From Pseudomonas sp. UBA1879 (lineage in GTDB: Bacteria > Pseudomonadota > Gammaproteobacteria > Pseudomonadales > Pseudomonadaceae), in NCBI RefSeq assembly GCF_002338065.1, contig NZ_DDHJ01000005.1, positions 70,647 through 134,646 on the forward strand: a stretch of 64,000 bases of DNA, in the 5' to 3' direction. Position numbers and translations under genes: made by a program. Each line of letters opens with the position of its first letter. Position 1 is the first letter of the stretch. Below the pieces are notes generated by a model that had not been told where the DNA came from, ran no database searches, and saw only the letters and a list, made by a program, of their open reading frames with translations. Of this stretch, positions 16,614 to 25,429 are shown piece by piece.

Positions 16614-17549
16614 ATGTCCTCACAACAACAAAAATACGTGGTAGAGAAACTCACCGACGGCCTGATCTTTGGTGAGGGCACCCGTTGGCGGGACGGCAAG
16701 CTTTACGTCTCCGACATGCTGGGCAAAAAGGTTTACACCGTCGATGCCAACGGCAACAAGACCGTCATCGCCGACATGCCGCACAAGCCGAACGGCATGG
16801 GTTTTCTGTCCGATGGCACGCTGATTCTCAGTTCGATGCACGAAACCAAGCTGTACCGCTACCTTCCGGGCAAGCCGTTGGGTGAGAACCTTGAGCTGTA
16901 TGCCGACCTGTCCAGCCTGTTCACGGGCTATATCGGCGACATGGTGATCGACGAGAACGACCGCATCTACGTCGACGATGTGGGCGCCCGCGTATTTGAA
17001 GGCGAAGGCCTGAAACCGGGTCGCATTGTGATCGTCGAGCCCGGCGGCAAGGACGTGCACGTAGGGCTCGAAGACTGCCATTTCCCCAACGGCATCGTCA
17101 TCACGCCGGACAAGAAGCACATCATCTTTTCCGAAACGTTCATCGAGCAGCTGTCGATCGTGGACATCGTCGAGGGCAAGTTGGTGAACCGTCGCGTTTT
17201 CCTCGACATGAAGAAAGCCTTCCCGACCGATGAAGACCGTGCCGGCAACCTGGGCTGTGTGGACGGCATCGCCATCGACGCCGAGGGCGGCATCTGGCTG
17301 GCGGTGCTGCGTTCGCACCAGTTCGCGCGCATCGATGCTCAAGGCAACATCACCGATCGGGTCCACATTCCAGGCCACGAAGTGGTGTCCGTCGCGCTGG
17401 GCGGCGAAGACGGCAAGACGCTGTACATGACCGGCACTCGGCTCAAAGGCGAGCATCCGAATATTTTCGCGGCCATGGTGGCGCTGGACGTGGAAACCTC
17501 GATTTTCACCACCCGCGTGGCCGTGGGCCGTGGCGACGGTCGCCCGTAA
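16614..17549 (+). CDS. SMP-30/gluconolactonase-family protein
   Basis: A 311-residue six-bladed beta-propeller with the SMP-30 signatures: GLIFGEGTRW (metal-ligand Glu), HKPNGMGF, LEDCHFPNGIVITPD and NLGCVDGIAID (metal-ligand Asp). By family it is a divalent-metal lactonase. In this operon it may open a lactone formed after ring cleavage. ATG 16614 is chosen because AAAGGTGG precedes it; the GTG at 16602 is part of that ribosome site. It lies 109 bp after the thiolase and shares its direction. Confidence 0.85.
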   Translation: MSSQQQKYVVEKLTDGLIFGEGTRWRDGKLYVSDMLGKKVYTVDANGNKTVIADMPHKPNGMGFLSDGTLILSSMHETKLYRYLPGKPLGENLELYADLSSLFTGYIGDMVIDENDRIYVDDVGARVFEGEGLKPGRIVIVEPGGKDVHVGLEDCHFPNGIVITPDKKHIIFSETFIEQLSIVDIVEGKLVNRRVFLDMKKAFPTDEDRAGNLGCVDGIAIDAEGGIWLAVLRSHQFARIDAQGNITDRVHIPGHEVVSVALGGEDGKTLYMTGTRLKGEHPNIFAAMVALDVETSIFTTRVAVGRGDGRP

Positions 17550-17564
17550 CCCCCGCCTGTGCAG

Positions 17565-17585
17565 CGGGGCGGGCAGGCTGCCCCG
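17565..17585 (+). terminator. Weak stem-loop after the lactonase gene
   Basis: CGGGGC (17565-17570) pairs with GCCCCG (17580-17585) and is followed by TTTCTG. It lies 16 bp after the stop codon. It may attenuate transcription before the porin gene rather than stop it. Confidence 0.35.
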
Positions 17586-17708
17586 TTTCTGAAACGCATT
17601 GATCGTGTCTAACGGCGTCGGCTACCCAGCCGGCGTTGCGGGCTCGGCTTGCCCGACGCAAAGCCGTAGGCATTGACCTGCCAACAATAAATATAAGGAA
17701 TCAGGGTC

Positions 17709-18863
17709 ATGAAACAGGTGCTGGGAGTCATCCTTGCGGGGACTGTGGTGATATCGGTCGGGGCGCAAGCGGCCAACGGCGACCAATATGCAGGTTATGG
17801 GGTTACTGCCATGGGGATGGGGGGTGCCTCCATCGCCAACCCGGTGGACGCGACAGCGGCGGTGAACAACCCGGCCGGTATGGGTGCGGTCGGTTCACGG
17901 GTGGACGGAAACGTGATGGCCACCGTGGGGCAATTACGGTCCAACGTTCATGGCGCGAAGAACAGCGATGACATCTTCCTGTTGCTGCCGGGGTTCGGCG
18001 CCAACTATCAATATTCCCCCGATGTGACATTGGGTATCACGGCCGCCGGGTATGGCGCGGGCGTGGATTACGGCAAACCGATTCCCGCGTTCGGGACGTC
18101 CAAGGTCAAATCGGAACTCGCCCAATTGATCCTCTCGCCGACCGCGACCTACCAGTTCGCGCCTGGGCACTACCTCGGCTTTTCGGTCAAGCTGGGCTAT
18201 GAAAGCCTGATGCTTCACGGTCTGGAAAACTTCGGCGCCAGCAATGACACCGATCATGCGTTGGGGATTGGCTTCGGCATCGGCTACCTGGGCACCGTTG
18301 CGCCGAACCTGAGGCTGGGCCTGACCTATTCCTCGCCGGTGTGGTTCCAGAAGCTGGATGCCCATGACGACATCATTCCCAATGGGCAACTGAACGCGCC
18401 GCAGCAGGCGGGGGCGGGGTTGGCCTACGACTGGGGTGACTGGACCTTCGCCTTCGATTACGTCTGGCTTAATTGGGCGAGTCAGAAGACCTTCAACAAC
18501 TCACTGGTTGAAGGCGGGGCGCCCGGCTCCGGTCATGGGCCGGGCTTTGGCTGGCAGAACCAGAACGTCTTTCGCTTTGGGGCCAATTACAAGGTCAATG
18601 AGCGCTTGCAGGTTCGCGCGGGTGTGTCGCTGGCCAATCACCAGGTGCCGAACGACGAGGCAACCCTGATCGCCATCTGCCCCTGCAATCAACCCAAAAG
18701 CGTCACCACGGGCTTGACCTATACGGTCTCAAAAAACCTGGAGGTGAGCGGTTCATACATGTACGACCTGCGTCACATCACCAAGGGCACCGGTCCCAGC
18801 GAAGGCACGGAAGCGGGCGGCGAGTTGCACATGCTGGCCGTCGGATTTGGCTATAAGTACTGA
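17709..18863 (+). CDS. FadL/TodX-family outer-membrane transporter
   Basis: A 384-residue protein with a signal peptide (cleavage near GAQA-AN) and the FadL N-terminal signature: GVTAMGMGGASIANPVDATA then NNPAGM, which forms the hatch domain. The rest alternates in beta-strand fashion and ends with an aromatic residue (GFGYKY), as outer-membrane barrels do. It would let a hydrophobic aromatic substrate cross the outer membrane. It is the last gene of the cluster and supports a poorly water-soluble growth substrate. A ribosome site (AAGGAA) precedes ATG 17709. Confidence 0.9.
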   Translation: MKQVLGVILAGTVVISVGAQAANGDQYAGYGVTAMGMGGASIANPVDATAAVNNPAGMGAVGSRVDGNVMATVGQLRSNVHGAKNSDDIFLLLPGFGANYQYSPDVTLGITAAGYGAGVDYGKPIPAFGTSKVKSELAQLILSPTATYQFAPGHYLGFSVKLGYESLMLHGLENFGASNDTDHALGIGFGIGYLGTVAPNLRLGLTYSSPVWFQKLDAHDDIIPNGQLNAPQQAGAGLAYDWGDWTFAFDYVWLNWASQKTFNNSLVEGGAPGSGHGPGFGWQNQNVFRFGANYKVNERLQVRAGVSLANHQVPNDEATLIAICPCNQPKSVTTGLTYTVSKNLEVSGSYMYDLRHITKGTGPSEGTEAGGELHMLAVGFGYKY

Positions 18864-18876
18864 CGCTGGACCCTGC

Positions 18877-18907
18877 CATCGTCCGGCACCACGCCTGCCG
18901 GACGGTG
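18877..18907 (+). terminator. Intrinsic terminator of the aromatic-acid cluster
   Basis: GTCCGGCA (18881-18888) pairs with TGCCGGAC (18896-18903), extended outward to about 11 pairs, followed by GTTTCTCT. It starts 14 bp after the porin stop codon. Confidence 0.6.
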
Positions 18908-18985
18908 TTTCTCTGTCCTTCATGGCAGGCTCATGCCTAGGGCGGTTGCACGTCCATTGGCGATATTGGCCTGCCCGCTGTCCGT

Positions 18986-19320
18986 TCAATCCGAGAGAGC
19001 AGATCGCGTGCGTCTCAGGTACTTGTAAACAGTGGCGCGCGATACGGATAAAAGCTCACACACATAATTCATTGAGTTCCGGATCGCGAATACGCCGGCG
19101 TCATCCATCTCCCCGATCAATGCGACCCTCTCTTGGGACGTCAACGATGCCAGGGTCACGTTTCGCGCACTCAAAAACTTATCCATGACCGCATTTGCCG
19201 TCTCCTGAAAGTCGGAGGCAAACAGGGCATGAGGCTTTTCAACCATCGTTTCCAGCCCCAGGAACGATGCGGCCATGTCGGCCATCCCGCTCATGACGGT
19301 GGTGTCGAAATTGATGCAGG
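18986..19320 (-). pseudogene. YheO-like transcriptional regulator, C-terminal remnant
   Basis: From CINFDTTV onward the translation matches the end of the YheO-type PAS sensor and its HTH_22 DNA-binding domain (TSQERVALIGEMDDAGVFAI, then ELLSVSRATVYKYLRRTR). Everything upstream of about 19320 in this frame, including the rest of the PAS domain and the start codon, is missing and replaced by unrelated codons. The neighbour on the other strand has lost its N-terminus at the same spot. The regulator should be inactive unless another start is used. Confidence 0.75.
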
Positions 19321-19329
19321 CTGACGTCG

Positions 19330-19953
19330 ATGCGTACCGCCCTCGCTGGGCAAATTGTGGCGAGAGCGATGGCGCCAACCCATGTGACCGGCATCGGTAT
19401 AGTCGGAACCGGCACCCAGGCACGCATGCAGTTGGAACATCTGATGCCCGTCACCGAGTGTCGATCCGTCACCGTTTTTGGACGCGATCCGCAGCGTTTG
19501 AAGGGTTATCGTGAGTTTGCGGAAACCTTGGGTTTCAAGGTCACCACGACTGAAGACGCTGCCGTCGTTGCCATGAACGCCAATCTGATTGTCACAGCCA
19601 CCGCTTCACGCGAGGCGATCATCATGAGTGACTGGGTCAGACCGGGCACGCATATCACGGCGCTGGGAGCCGATGGCTACGGTAAACAGGAACTGGATGT
19701 ACAGCTGGTCGCTCGCGCGGATGTCATCGTCGTGGACTCGGCGGATCAATGCATCAAGTTCGGTGAAATTGCGCGGGCGATGGCTTCGCGCCTTATCGAG
19801 GAAACCAATCTCGTCGCCCTCGGTAGTGTGTTGAGTGGCGAACGGCGAGGACGGCTGAACGACCGACAGATTACCATCGCAGACCTGACAGGCCTGGGTG
19901 TCCAGGATACCCAGATCGCCAAATGTGCTGTGACAGCGTGTTCAAGACACTAA
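19330..19953 (+). pseudogene. Ornithine cyclodeaminase/mu-crystallin family, N-terminal third deleted
   Basis: The 207-residue frame begins inside the family, at RTALAGQIVARAMAP, then has the NAD motif GIGIVGTGTQARMQ, and keeps the C-terminal LTGLGVQDTQIA motif. Normal members are about 315-330 residues; roughly 110 N-terminal residues that build the dimerisation and active-site region are absent. The ATG at 19330 has no ribosome site. It abuts the regulator remnant on the other strand, so both lost their 5' ends in one deletion of a divergent promoter. Confidence 0.8.
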
Positions 19954-19985
19954 TGTAGATGCTCGACGCGGAGGGGACCTTCAGT

Positions 19986-20999
19986 ATGAATCAAGCAGAA
20001 ATGACCGCCACCTCGGCCATCCAATGGGAGGCGCATGCCTGCTTGCCGTTGATCCCCGGGCAAGATATGTCCAGCTTGACGAGGTATCGTGATGCGGGCT
20101 TTCACCATGTGTCGATCAATGTCGGCATGGACATGACGCCTTTTGAAACGGTGATCCGGGTGATCGCCAATTTCAGAAGCTGGCTGGCCGAACACGAAGA
20201 AGAGTACATGCTCGTGGCCACAATGGCCGACCTGTACCAGGCGCGGATGCAGCAGAAACTTGCGGTCTCTTTTGATCTGGAGGGCTCGAACATGCTGCTC
20301 CAGGACCCCGCAATGGTCGCGCTATTTGCAAGCCTGGGCGTTCGCCAGATGCTGCTGGCTTACAACCGCGACAACAGGTGCGCCGGCGGGTGTCATGGAA
20401 AGGAAGCGGGATTGACGCCGTTGGGACGCGATGTCGTACGCGCGATCAACGCGGCGGGGATCGTGGTTGATTGTTCGCATGCCAGCAAACGTTCAAGTCT
20501 TGAAATCATGGAGATTTCAGAGAAGCCTGCGATCTTTTCCCATACGAACGTGAAGGCTCTTTTCAACCATCCGCGGACGATCGATGACGACCAGATCCTC
20601 GCCTGTGCCGCACAAGGTGGCGTGATAGGCCTCACCGGTTTGGGCATATTTCTGGGCGATCCCCTGGCTTCGGTAGATGCCTACGTCCGGCAAATCGACT
20701 ACTTGGCCGAGCGTATTGGAACCCGCCACATAGGTATCGGCTTAGACACAGAGCTATACCCGGACAACAAAGATCTGCCGCAAGGCGTAGCCGAGGAGGA
20801 TTGGTGGCCAAGCGAGCATTATGGCCAGATGAACGGCCATACCCAGTTGCAGCCCGAGACGCTTTGCCATGTTCGCCACATGCTGGAGCGGATGGGGTAC
20901 TCAAGGTCAGACATTGAAGCCATCTACGGCAATAATTTCACACGGATTGCGGCATCCACATGGCCTGTCACAAAGGCAGAGGTGAACGCTCAGCGGTAG
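19986..20999 (+). CDS. Membrane dipeptidase family M19 protein
   Basis: A 337-residue TIM-barrel metallopeptidase-like protein. Candidate metal-site residues are visible as His in WEAHACLPL, Glu in SFDLEGSN, His in VDCSHAS and His in FSHTNV. The first motif reads His-x-Cys where renal dipeptidases have His-x-Asp. By family it hydrolyses dipeptides or D-amino-acid amides. No signal peptide is seen. It follows the broken cyclodeaminase gene by 32 bp and was probably in its operon, suggesting a former pathway for an amino-acid conjugate. ATG 19986 has GAGGGG upstream. Confidence 0.82.
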   Translation: MNQAEMTATSAIQWEAHACLPLIPGQDMSSLTRYRDAGFHHVSINVGMDMTPFETVIRVIANFRSWLAEHEEEYMLVATMADLYQARMQQKLAVSFDLEGSNMLLQDPAMVALFASLGVRQMLLAYNRDNRCAGGCHGKEAGLTPLGRDVVRAINAAGIVVDCSHASKRSSLEIMEISEKPAIFSHTNVKALFNHPRTIDDDQILACAAQGGVIGLTGLGIFLGDPLASVDAYVRQIDYLAERIGTRHIGIGLDTELYPDNKDLPQGVAEEDWWPSEHYGQMNGHTQLQPETLCHVRHMLERMGYSRSDIEAIYGNNFTRIAASTWPVTKAEVNAQR

Positions 21000-21051
21000 C
21001 GCGCCACTGGCAAACTGTTGACGCGCGGTCGCATCGAACGTCCCCGAAGGG

Positions 21052-21135
21052 GAATGGATGATCCATTCAGGCATCATGAATTCGTGATTTGGGTGACAGA
21101 AGACGATGGATTACGCCTGAGCGGAATCCATCGTC
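21052..21135. terminator. Two inverted repeats between convergent genes
   Basis: GAATGGAT-G-ATCCATTC (21052-21068) is a perfect palindrome. GACGATGGATT (21102-21112) pairs with AATCCATCGTC (21125-21135) around a 12-base loop. They sit between the convergent dipeptidase and SDR genes, where a bidirectional terminator would be expected; neither has a strong T run. Confidence 0.45.
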
Positions 21136-21141
21136 GATCAG

Positions 21142-21897
21142 TCAAATCGACTGGCCACCCGAGACTTCAATGCGCTGACCGGTGACCCAGCGATTGCTCG
21201 GGCTCAAGAGGCTGGCGATCATTGGCCCGATGTCGTCGGGCAGACCCACGCGGCCAAGCGCGGTCATCCCGGCGAACGCTGTGTTGTAGTCGGGGATGTC
21301 GCGAACGGCCCCGCCCAGAAAGTCGGTCTCGATCGCGCCGGGGGCTACGGTATTGACGGTGATACCGCGACTGCCCAACTCCTTGGCCATGTAAACGCTG
21401 AGCGTCTCGACCGCACCCTTGGCCGCCGAATAGGCCGAGAAGCCCGGGAAGGACACACGGGTCAAACCGGAAGACAGGTTGATGATGCGCCCGCCATCGG
21501 CCAGGATCGGCAGAAGCGACTGTGTCAGGAAAAACACCCCTTTGACGTGCACATCAAACAGCGCATCGAACTGCGCTTCTGTGGTAGTGGCAAAGTCCGC
21601 CATTTCGCCATGGCCAGCGTTGTTGATGAGGTGGTCGATCGTATCAACGCCCCAGGTTTGCTTTACTGCCGCGCGCACAGCGGTCACGAACGCGGGGAAG
21701 GACGACACCAGGCTGGTATCCAGTTGCAACGCAACAGCTTTACGACCCAGCGCTTGAATGTCGGCCACGACGTTCTCCGCAGCCTCTTTTCCACTGCGAT
21801 AGGTGACGATCACATCGCCCCCCTGGCGAGCGATGCTCAGTGCTGTATTACGGCCAAGCCCACGGCTGGCACCCGTTACGATCGAAACAGTGGTCAT
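21142..21897 (-). CDS. SDR-family oxidoreductase
   Basis: A 251-residue short-chain dehydrogenase: TGASRGLG at residues 8-15, NNAG at 92-95, catalytic Ser142 or 143, Tyr156 and Lys160 (YSAAK), and VAPGAIETDF before the C-terminal VTGQRIEVSGG. Substrate unknown. It is divergent from the AraC gene at 22161 across 263 bp, the usual layout of an AraC activator and its target. The start codon lies at 21895-21897. Confidence 0.92.
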   Translation of the reverse strand: MTTVSIVTGASRGLGRNTALSIARQGGDVIVTYRSGKEAAENVVADIQALGRKAVALQLDTSLVSSFPAFVTAVRAAVKQTWGVDTIDHLINNAGHGEMADFATTTEAQFDALFDVHVKGVFFLTQSLLPILADGGRIINLSSGLTRVSFPGFSAYSAAKGAVETLSVYMAKELGSRGITVNTVAPGAIETDFLGGAVRDIPDYNTAFAGMTALGRVGLPDDIGPMIASLLSPSNRWVTGQRIEVSGGQSI

Positions 21898-22160
21898 CGT
21901 TTTACTCCTGGCAAGTGGCGCTGAATGAGTGTTTACGATGACGTCTTACTGGCGTTGCAGGTTGCGCGATCGGCTACTTTCATTGCCTATTAATCCAAAG
22001 GAGAAGGGTGATACGTCATCCAGACTCAGTTTTTGGCGGGGAGGTCATGCTGACGTTGCCTATTCCTCCAGATTGTTTGCTGGATTATCCAATCGGCTTG
22101 CACCAGTGGGCGTTGAACAGTGCAATAGGCCGATACAGGGTGCAGGGGGGTAGATGACGT

Positions 22161-23045
22161 ATGAACGATCTGCTGAAGGTGGTGAGTCGCTACGCTGACG
22201 CTCATCATAGAGGCGGTATTGCAGCGACCCCTTTCCCTGGCCTGGTGATTCTTCGCGAGACACTGCCGACCGAGCTGCTTTACGCGGTCTCCAAGCCATT
22301 GGTAGCGTTAGTGCTTCAGGGCAGAAAGCGCGTCTCGATGGGCGACAACATCTTTGAATTCGGTGCCGGCGAATCATTGATCATTACCGCCGATGTACCC
22401 ACGGTCAGTCAGATCACTGTGGCTTCCCGGAACGAGCCGTATTTGGCATTTGTCGTGGAGTTCGATCACGCATTGATCGAGTCGTTGGTCGTCGAGATGG
22501 GCACCGCCCCGTTCACCGTGGGTGAGCCTGTGCGGGTGGAGTCCACGGAAAAACAGGTGACAGACGCGGTCCTGCGCTTGCTTCGTTTGCTCGACCGACC
22601 TCACGCAGTCGACATATTAAAAAACCAATTGCTCAGGGAGCTTCATTACTGGCTCCTGTCCGGACGGCATGGCGGAGCGATCCGTGCGCTTGGGATTGCC
22701 AGCAGCCACGCCCAAAGAATCGGCCGGGCAATCGCCAGGATTCGGGATGAATTTGCCCAGCCGCTACGAATGGAGCAGCTGGCCGAGACAGCCGGGATGA
22801 GCCTTTCAGGTTTCCACGCCCATTTCCGGACAGTGACGTCGCTGACTCCGCTGCAATATCAAAAACAACTGAGACTGATCGAGGCGAGGCGCAGGCTTCT
22901 GGAGGGCGTTCCTATTGCCAGAGCCGCCCATGAAGTAGGGTACGAAAGTGTCCCTCAGTTCACGCGAGAATACGGTCGGATGTTTGGTGCGCCGCCTGCG
23001 AAAGATATCCGCGACCTAAAAACGCTGCATGGTACGTCGGCTTAG
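22161..23045 (+). CDS. AraC-family transcriptional regulator
   Basis: A 294-residue protein with an N-terminal AraC_N sensor domain (VALVLQGRKRVSMGDNIFEF, GESLIIT) and two C-terminal helix-turn-helix motifs at about 195-285 (MEQLAETAGMSLSGFHAHFR and IARAAHEVGYESVPQFTREY). This subgroup commonly activates a divergent oxidoreductase gene, here the SDR at 21142. No operator could be singled out in the 263-bp gap. The 244-bp stretch after it shows no gene. Confidence 0.9.
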   Translation: MNDLLKVVSRYADAHHRGGIAATPFPGLVILRETLPTELLYAVSKPLVALVLQGRKRVSMGDNIFEFGAGESLIITADVPTVSQITVASRNEPYLAFVVEFDHALIESLVVEMGTAPFTVGEPVRVESTEKQVTDAVLRLLRLLDRPHAVDILKNQLLRELHYWLLSGRHGGAIRALGIASSHAQRIGRAIARIRDEFAQPLRMEQLAETAGMSLSGFHAHFRTVTSLTPLQYQKQLRLIEARRRLLEGVPIARAAHEVGYESVPQFTREYGRMFGAPPAKDIRDLKTLHGTSA

Positions 23046-23289
23046 CCCTGGGGCTATCGAGAACGGCAAAGTCCTATTTACCGAAGCAGGTCCGCACACG
23101 TTGACGTCGCGACTTATCGGCATTTCGCAAACTGTTTGTCGCCTTTTTGGGGGGAGGATGGCTCCCCACGCCGGTCTATCTCGTGCTGATTTTTCGAACG
23201 ATGGGGCGGCACTGTTTCGCTCTTCAGGGGCCTCTATTTCTCTGGACGCAGACCCGCTGACATACACCCATCAACGGGTTCATGGGTCG

Positions 23290-23925
23290 TCAATCCGCTG
23301 CTGGCCATTGCGACATGAACTCGCTGATGGCGCTTAACAGCCTCGTTTTAGGAGCACCATCGGCTGTTTCAATGGACAGGCCACTCATGAAAATGAATAC
23401 CGAAGCGGCCAAAGCGTCCACGTCGGTGGCGGCGATGATCTCTCCTTCGGCGAGTGCACGCTGGAGTCGCGCCGACAACAGTTCTCGCTTCAAGTCCCGT
23501 TGCTTGCGCATGACGTCTCGAACACTGTCTGGCGAGGGCGACATCCCTTTGTCGCCCAATACCAGCAGACAGCCTCGGGGACGCCCTGAGTGAGTGAGGA
23601 CGTGCACAGTCTCGACAAGCAGTGAATGCACACCGTCGCGGATTCGGGGGGCTTCTTCGAAGACTTGCCAGGGTTTTTCTGCTTCGGTTGCCAGATACAG
23701 CGAGACAGCCTCTTCAAACAGCGCTTCTTTACTTCCGAACGCGGCATACAGACTCGCGGGGGCCAGGCCCATTGACTGCGACAGCTCGTGAATGGAACTG
23801 CCTTGAAAGCCGCTCAGCCAAAACACCTGCATGGCTTGAGCGAGAACCTGCCCACGGTCGAAGTGGCGCGGTCGGCCGCGTTTGGCGGGCGGTTTTGTGT
23901 CTTTTTCTGATGACGAATTTGCCAT
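23290..23925 (-). CDS. TetR-family regulator linked to the dehalogenase-like gene
   Basis: A 211-residue repressor; DNA-binding domain from GRPRHFDRGQVLAQAMQVFW through SIHELSQSMGLAPASLYAAF to GSKEALF. The C-terminal half has the RGCLLVLG segment of this subgroup. ATG 23925 is chosen because the frame further upstream is only the shadow of the hydrolase gene. It starts 17 bp after the hydrolase stop, so the two form an operon. Autorepression through the palindrome at 24843 is plausible. Confidence 0.88.
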   Translation of the reverse strand: MANSSSEKDTKPPAKRGRPRHFDRGQVLAQAMQVFWLSGFQGSSIHELSQSMGLAPASLYAAFGSKEALFEEAVSLYLATEAEKPWQVFEEAPRIRDGVHSLLVETVHVLTHSGRPRGCLLVLGDKGMSPSPDSVRDVMRKQRDLKRELLSARLQRALAEGEIIAATDVDALAASVFIFMSGLSIETADGAPKTRLLSAISEFMSQWPAAD

Positions 23926-23942
23926 GACGGTATCCCTCGGCT

Positions 23943-24827
23943 TCAGCGCAGAAACGCATTCAGGGCGGCCACTGTTTCGTGCGGCGCTTCTTCGGCGTTG
24001 AAGTGACCACCGGGAACCTCCACACCCACGGCCTCGGGAGTGAGGGTGCGGCGCCATGTGTCCAGCGGAGACTCCGGCGCCTGGCCCAAGAACGCCTGTC
24101 CCCAAATGATCAGGGTGGGCATCAGAATTCGTGTGCCCGCCTCGAAATCCTTCTTGTCCAACGCGACGTCCGGGCCGGCGCCTGCACGGTAATCTTCTGC
24201 GAAGCCGTGTATCCGATTGGGGTTCCTCCAGGATTCGCGATATTGCTCCATCGCCTGGGGCGCAAAACAGTCCAGACGACGACTCGCAGTATGGTCGCGC
24301 ATCAGGGCCTCCATCCACGCTCCAGTCAGCATCGACTCACTCGCAGGCGTGGCCATTTCTCTCCAATGTGGAATGAAACTCGCGTCCTTGTGGATTCGAT
24401 TCCACAAAACGAATGTGGGCAGATTGTCCATCACCACCAGGCTCGTGACGCGCTCAGGCGCGATAAGCGCCAAGCGGCACGCGACAAAGGCACCGCGATC
24501 GTGACCCGCGACGCAGAAGCTTTCAATGCCTAATTTATCCAGCACGGCCAGGCAATCCAGAGCCATTTGCTGTTTGGAATAGCGCAAGTGCAATGCATCC
24601 CCGGGAGGGCAATCCGAATAGCCATAGCCGAGCAGATCGATGCAGATGACCTCTCGGGTTTGCGCCAGATCAGGTGCGACTTCGCTCCAACAGGCATGGG
24701 ACTGAGGAAATCCGTGTATCAGGAGCAGCGGCTGACCGCTACCGCTGCGGCGGATGTGGAAGCGCCCACGGCTGGTCTGGATAAATTCTGTGGAAAAACC
24801 GGCAAAGAAAGCAGTCGTCATTCTCAA
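23943..24827 (-). CDS. Alpha/beta-hydrolase, haloacetate dehalogenase-like
   Basis: A 294-residue cytoplasmic hydrolase with an Asp nucleophile: GHDRGA places Asp110 in the elbow, with Arg111 and Arg118 in positions that bind the carboxylate in fluoroacetate dehalogenases. LLIHGFPQSH forms the oxyanion region, IIWGQ the acid-side strand, and GGHFNAEEAP provides His275. By family it hydrolyses carbon-halogen bonds of haloacids or opens epoxides through an ester intermediate. It is co-transcribed with the TetR gene and lies divergent from the Cif-like epoxide hydrolase at 25430. ATG 24821 is an alternative start two codons inside. Confidence 0.82.
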   Translation of the reverse strand: MRMTTAFFAGFSTEFIQTSRGRFHIRRSGSGQPLLLIHGFPQSHACWSEVAPDLAQTREVICIDLLGYGYSDCPPGDALHLRYSKQQMALDCLAVLDKLGIESFCVAGHDRGAFVACRLALIAPERVTSLVVMDNLPTFVLWNRIHKDASFIPHWREMATPASESMLTGAWMEALMRDHTASRRLDCFAPQAMEQYRESWRNPNRIHGFAEDYRAGAGPDVALDKKDFEAGTRILMPTLIIWGQAFLGQAPESPLDTWRRTLTPEAVGVEVPGGHFNAEEAPHETVAALNAFLR

Positions 24828-24842
24828 AGCCTATTTATTTAG

Positions 24843-24852
24843 TGATCGATCA
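24843..24852. promoter_or_regulatory. Short palindrome before the dehalogenase-TetR operon
   Basis: TGATCGATCA is a perfect 10-bp palindrome 16 bp upstream of the hydrolase start. Its position suits a TetR operator; the length is short, so chance occurrence is possible. Confidence 0.3.
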
Positions 24853-25141
24853 AAAAATACATAGGATCCGACGATTACGCAAGCGAAGGCTGTGATGCCC
24901 TCTCAGTGCTGCGGTTGCGCAAGAGGTGTGAGGTGACGAGATGTGCGAGCGAGGGGAAGGCGTTTGGTTCCATTTGCTTGCTGACCAATCAGAGTGGATC
25001 GAGGTGCGCCCTAGAACAGACGGCGAACATTTAACAACTGTAAGCGCGAGCGAAGTGATATTTGATCGGATATTCGACGCTCATCTTTATAAGGGCATTC
25101 ACGCTCCAGTCCAAACAACGGAATAACAGGTTTGAGTCCCA

Positions 25142-25170
25142 CAAATATGTACGGTCAGCGTACATATTTG
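25142..25170. promoter_or_regulatory. Perfect 12-bp-arm palindrome upstream of cif, element D
   Basis: CAAATATGTACG (25142-25153) and CGTACATATTTG (25159-25170) are exact reverse complements around GTCAG. This is by far the strongest inverted repeat in the 602-bp gap 24828-25429, which otherwise holds no supported gene. Related imperfect copies occur at 7141 and 26537. It lies 259 bp before the cif start and is a likely repressor operator. Confidence 0.65.
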
Positions 25171-25429
25171 AACACCGGTCACTGGCCGATCGAGTGCCAG
25201 GTTGTTCGTTCGAAGGCGCGTGGATTCACTATAGAAAGTTCCATCTTTTTTTTTGGACTGCTTGAATATCAATGGGCAGGAACATCGTTGACGAGTGGGG
25301 GACTGCTCTATTAATGTATCGATCGTTATCTATGTGGTCTGTTCAAGGCCCAGAACATTAACGACAACCCGCAGGCGACACCGGAAATAGATCCAAGCGT
25401 CCCGCACCCATGTCCAAGGGATACATGAT

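Noticed and set aside
23290..24318. Longer 342-residue reading of the TetR gene
   Set aside because: The first 131 residues are an out-of-frame shadow of the hydrolase gene; the family starts at 23925.
24941..25126. Possible 61-codon gene between the dehalogenase-like gene and cif
   Set aside because: No ribosome site, poor codon use and no motif; the gap looks regulatory.
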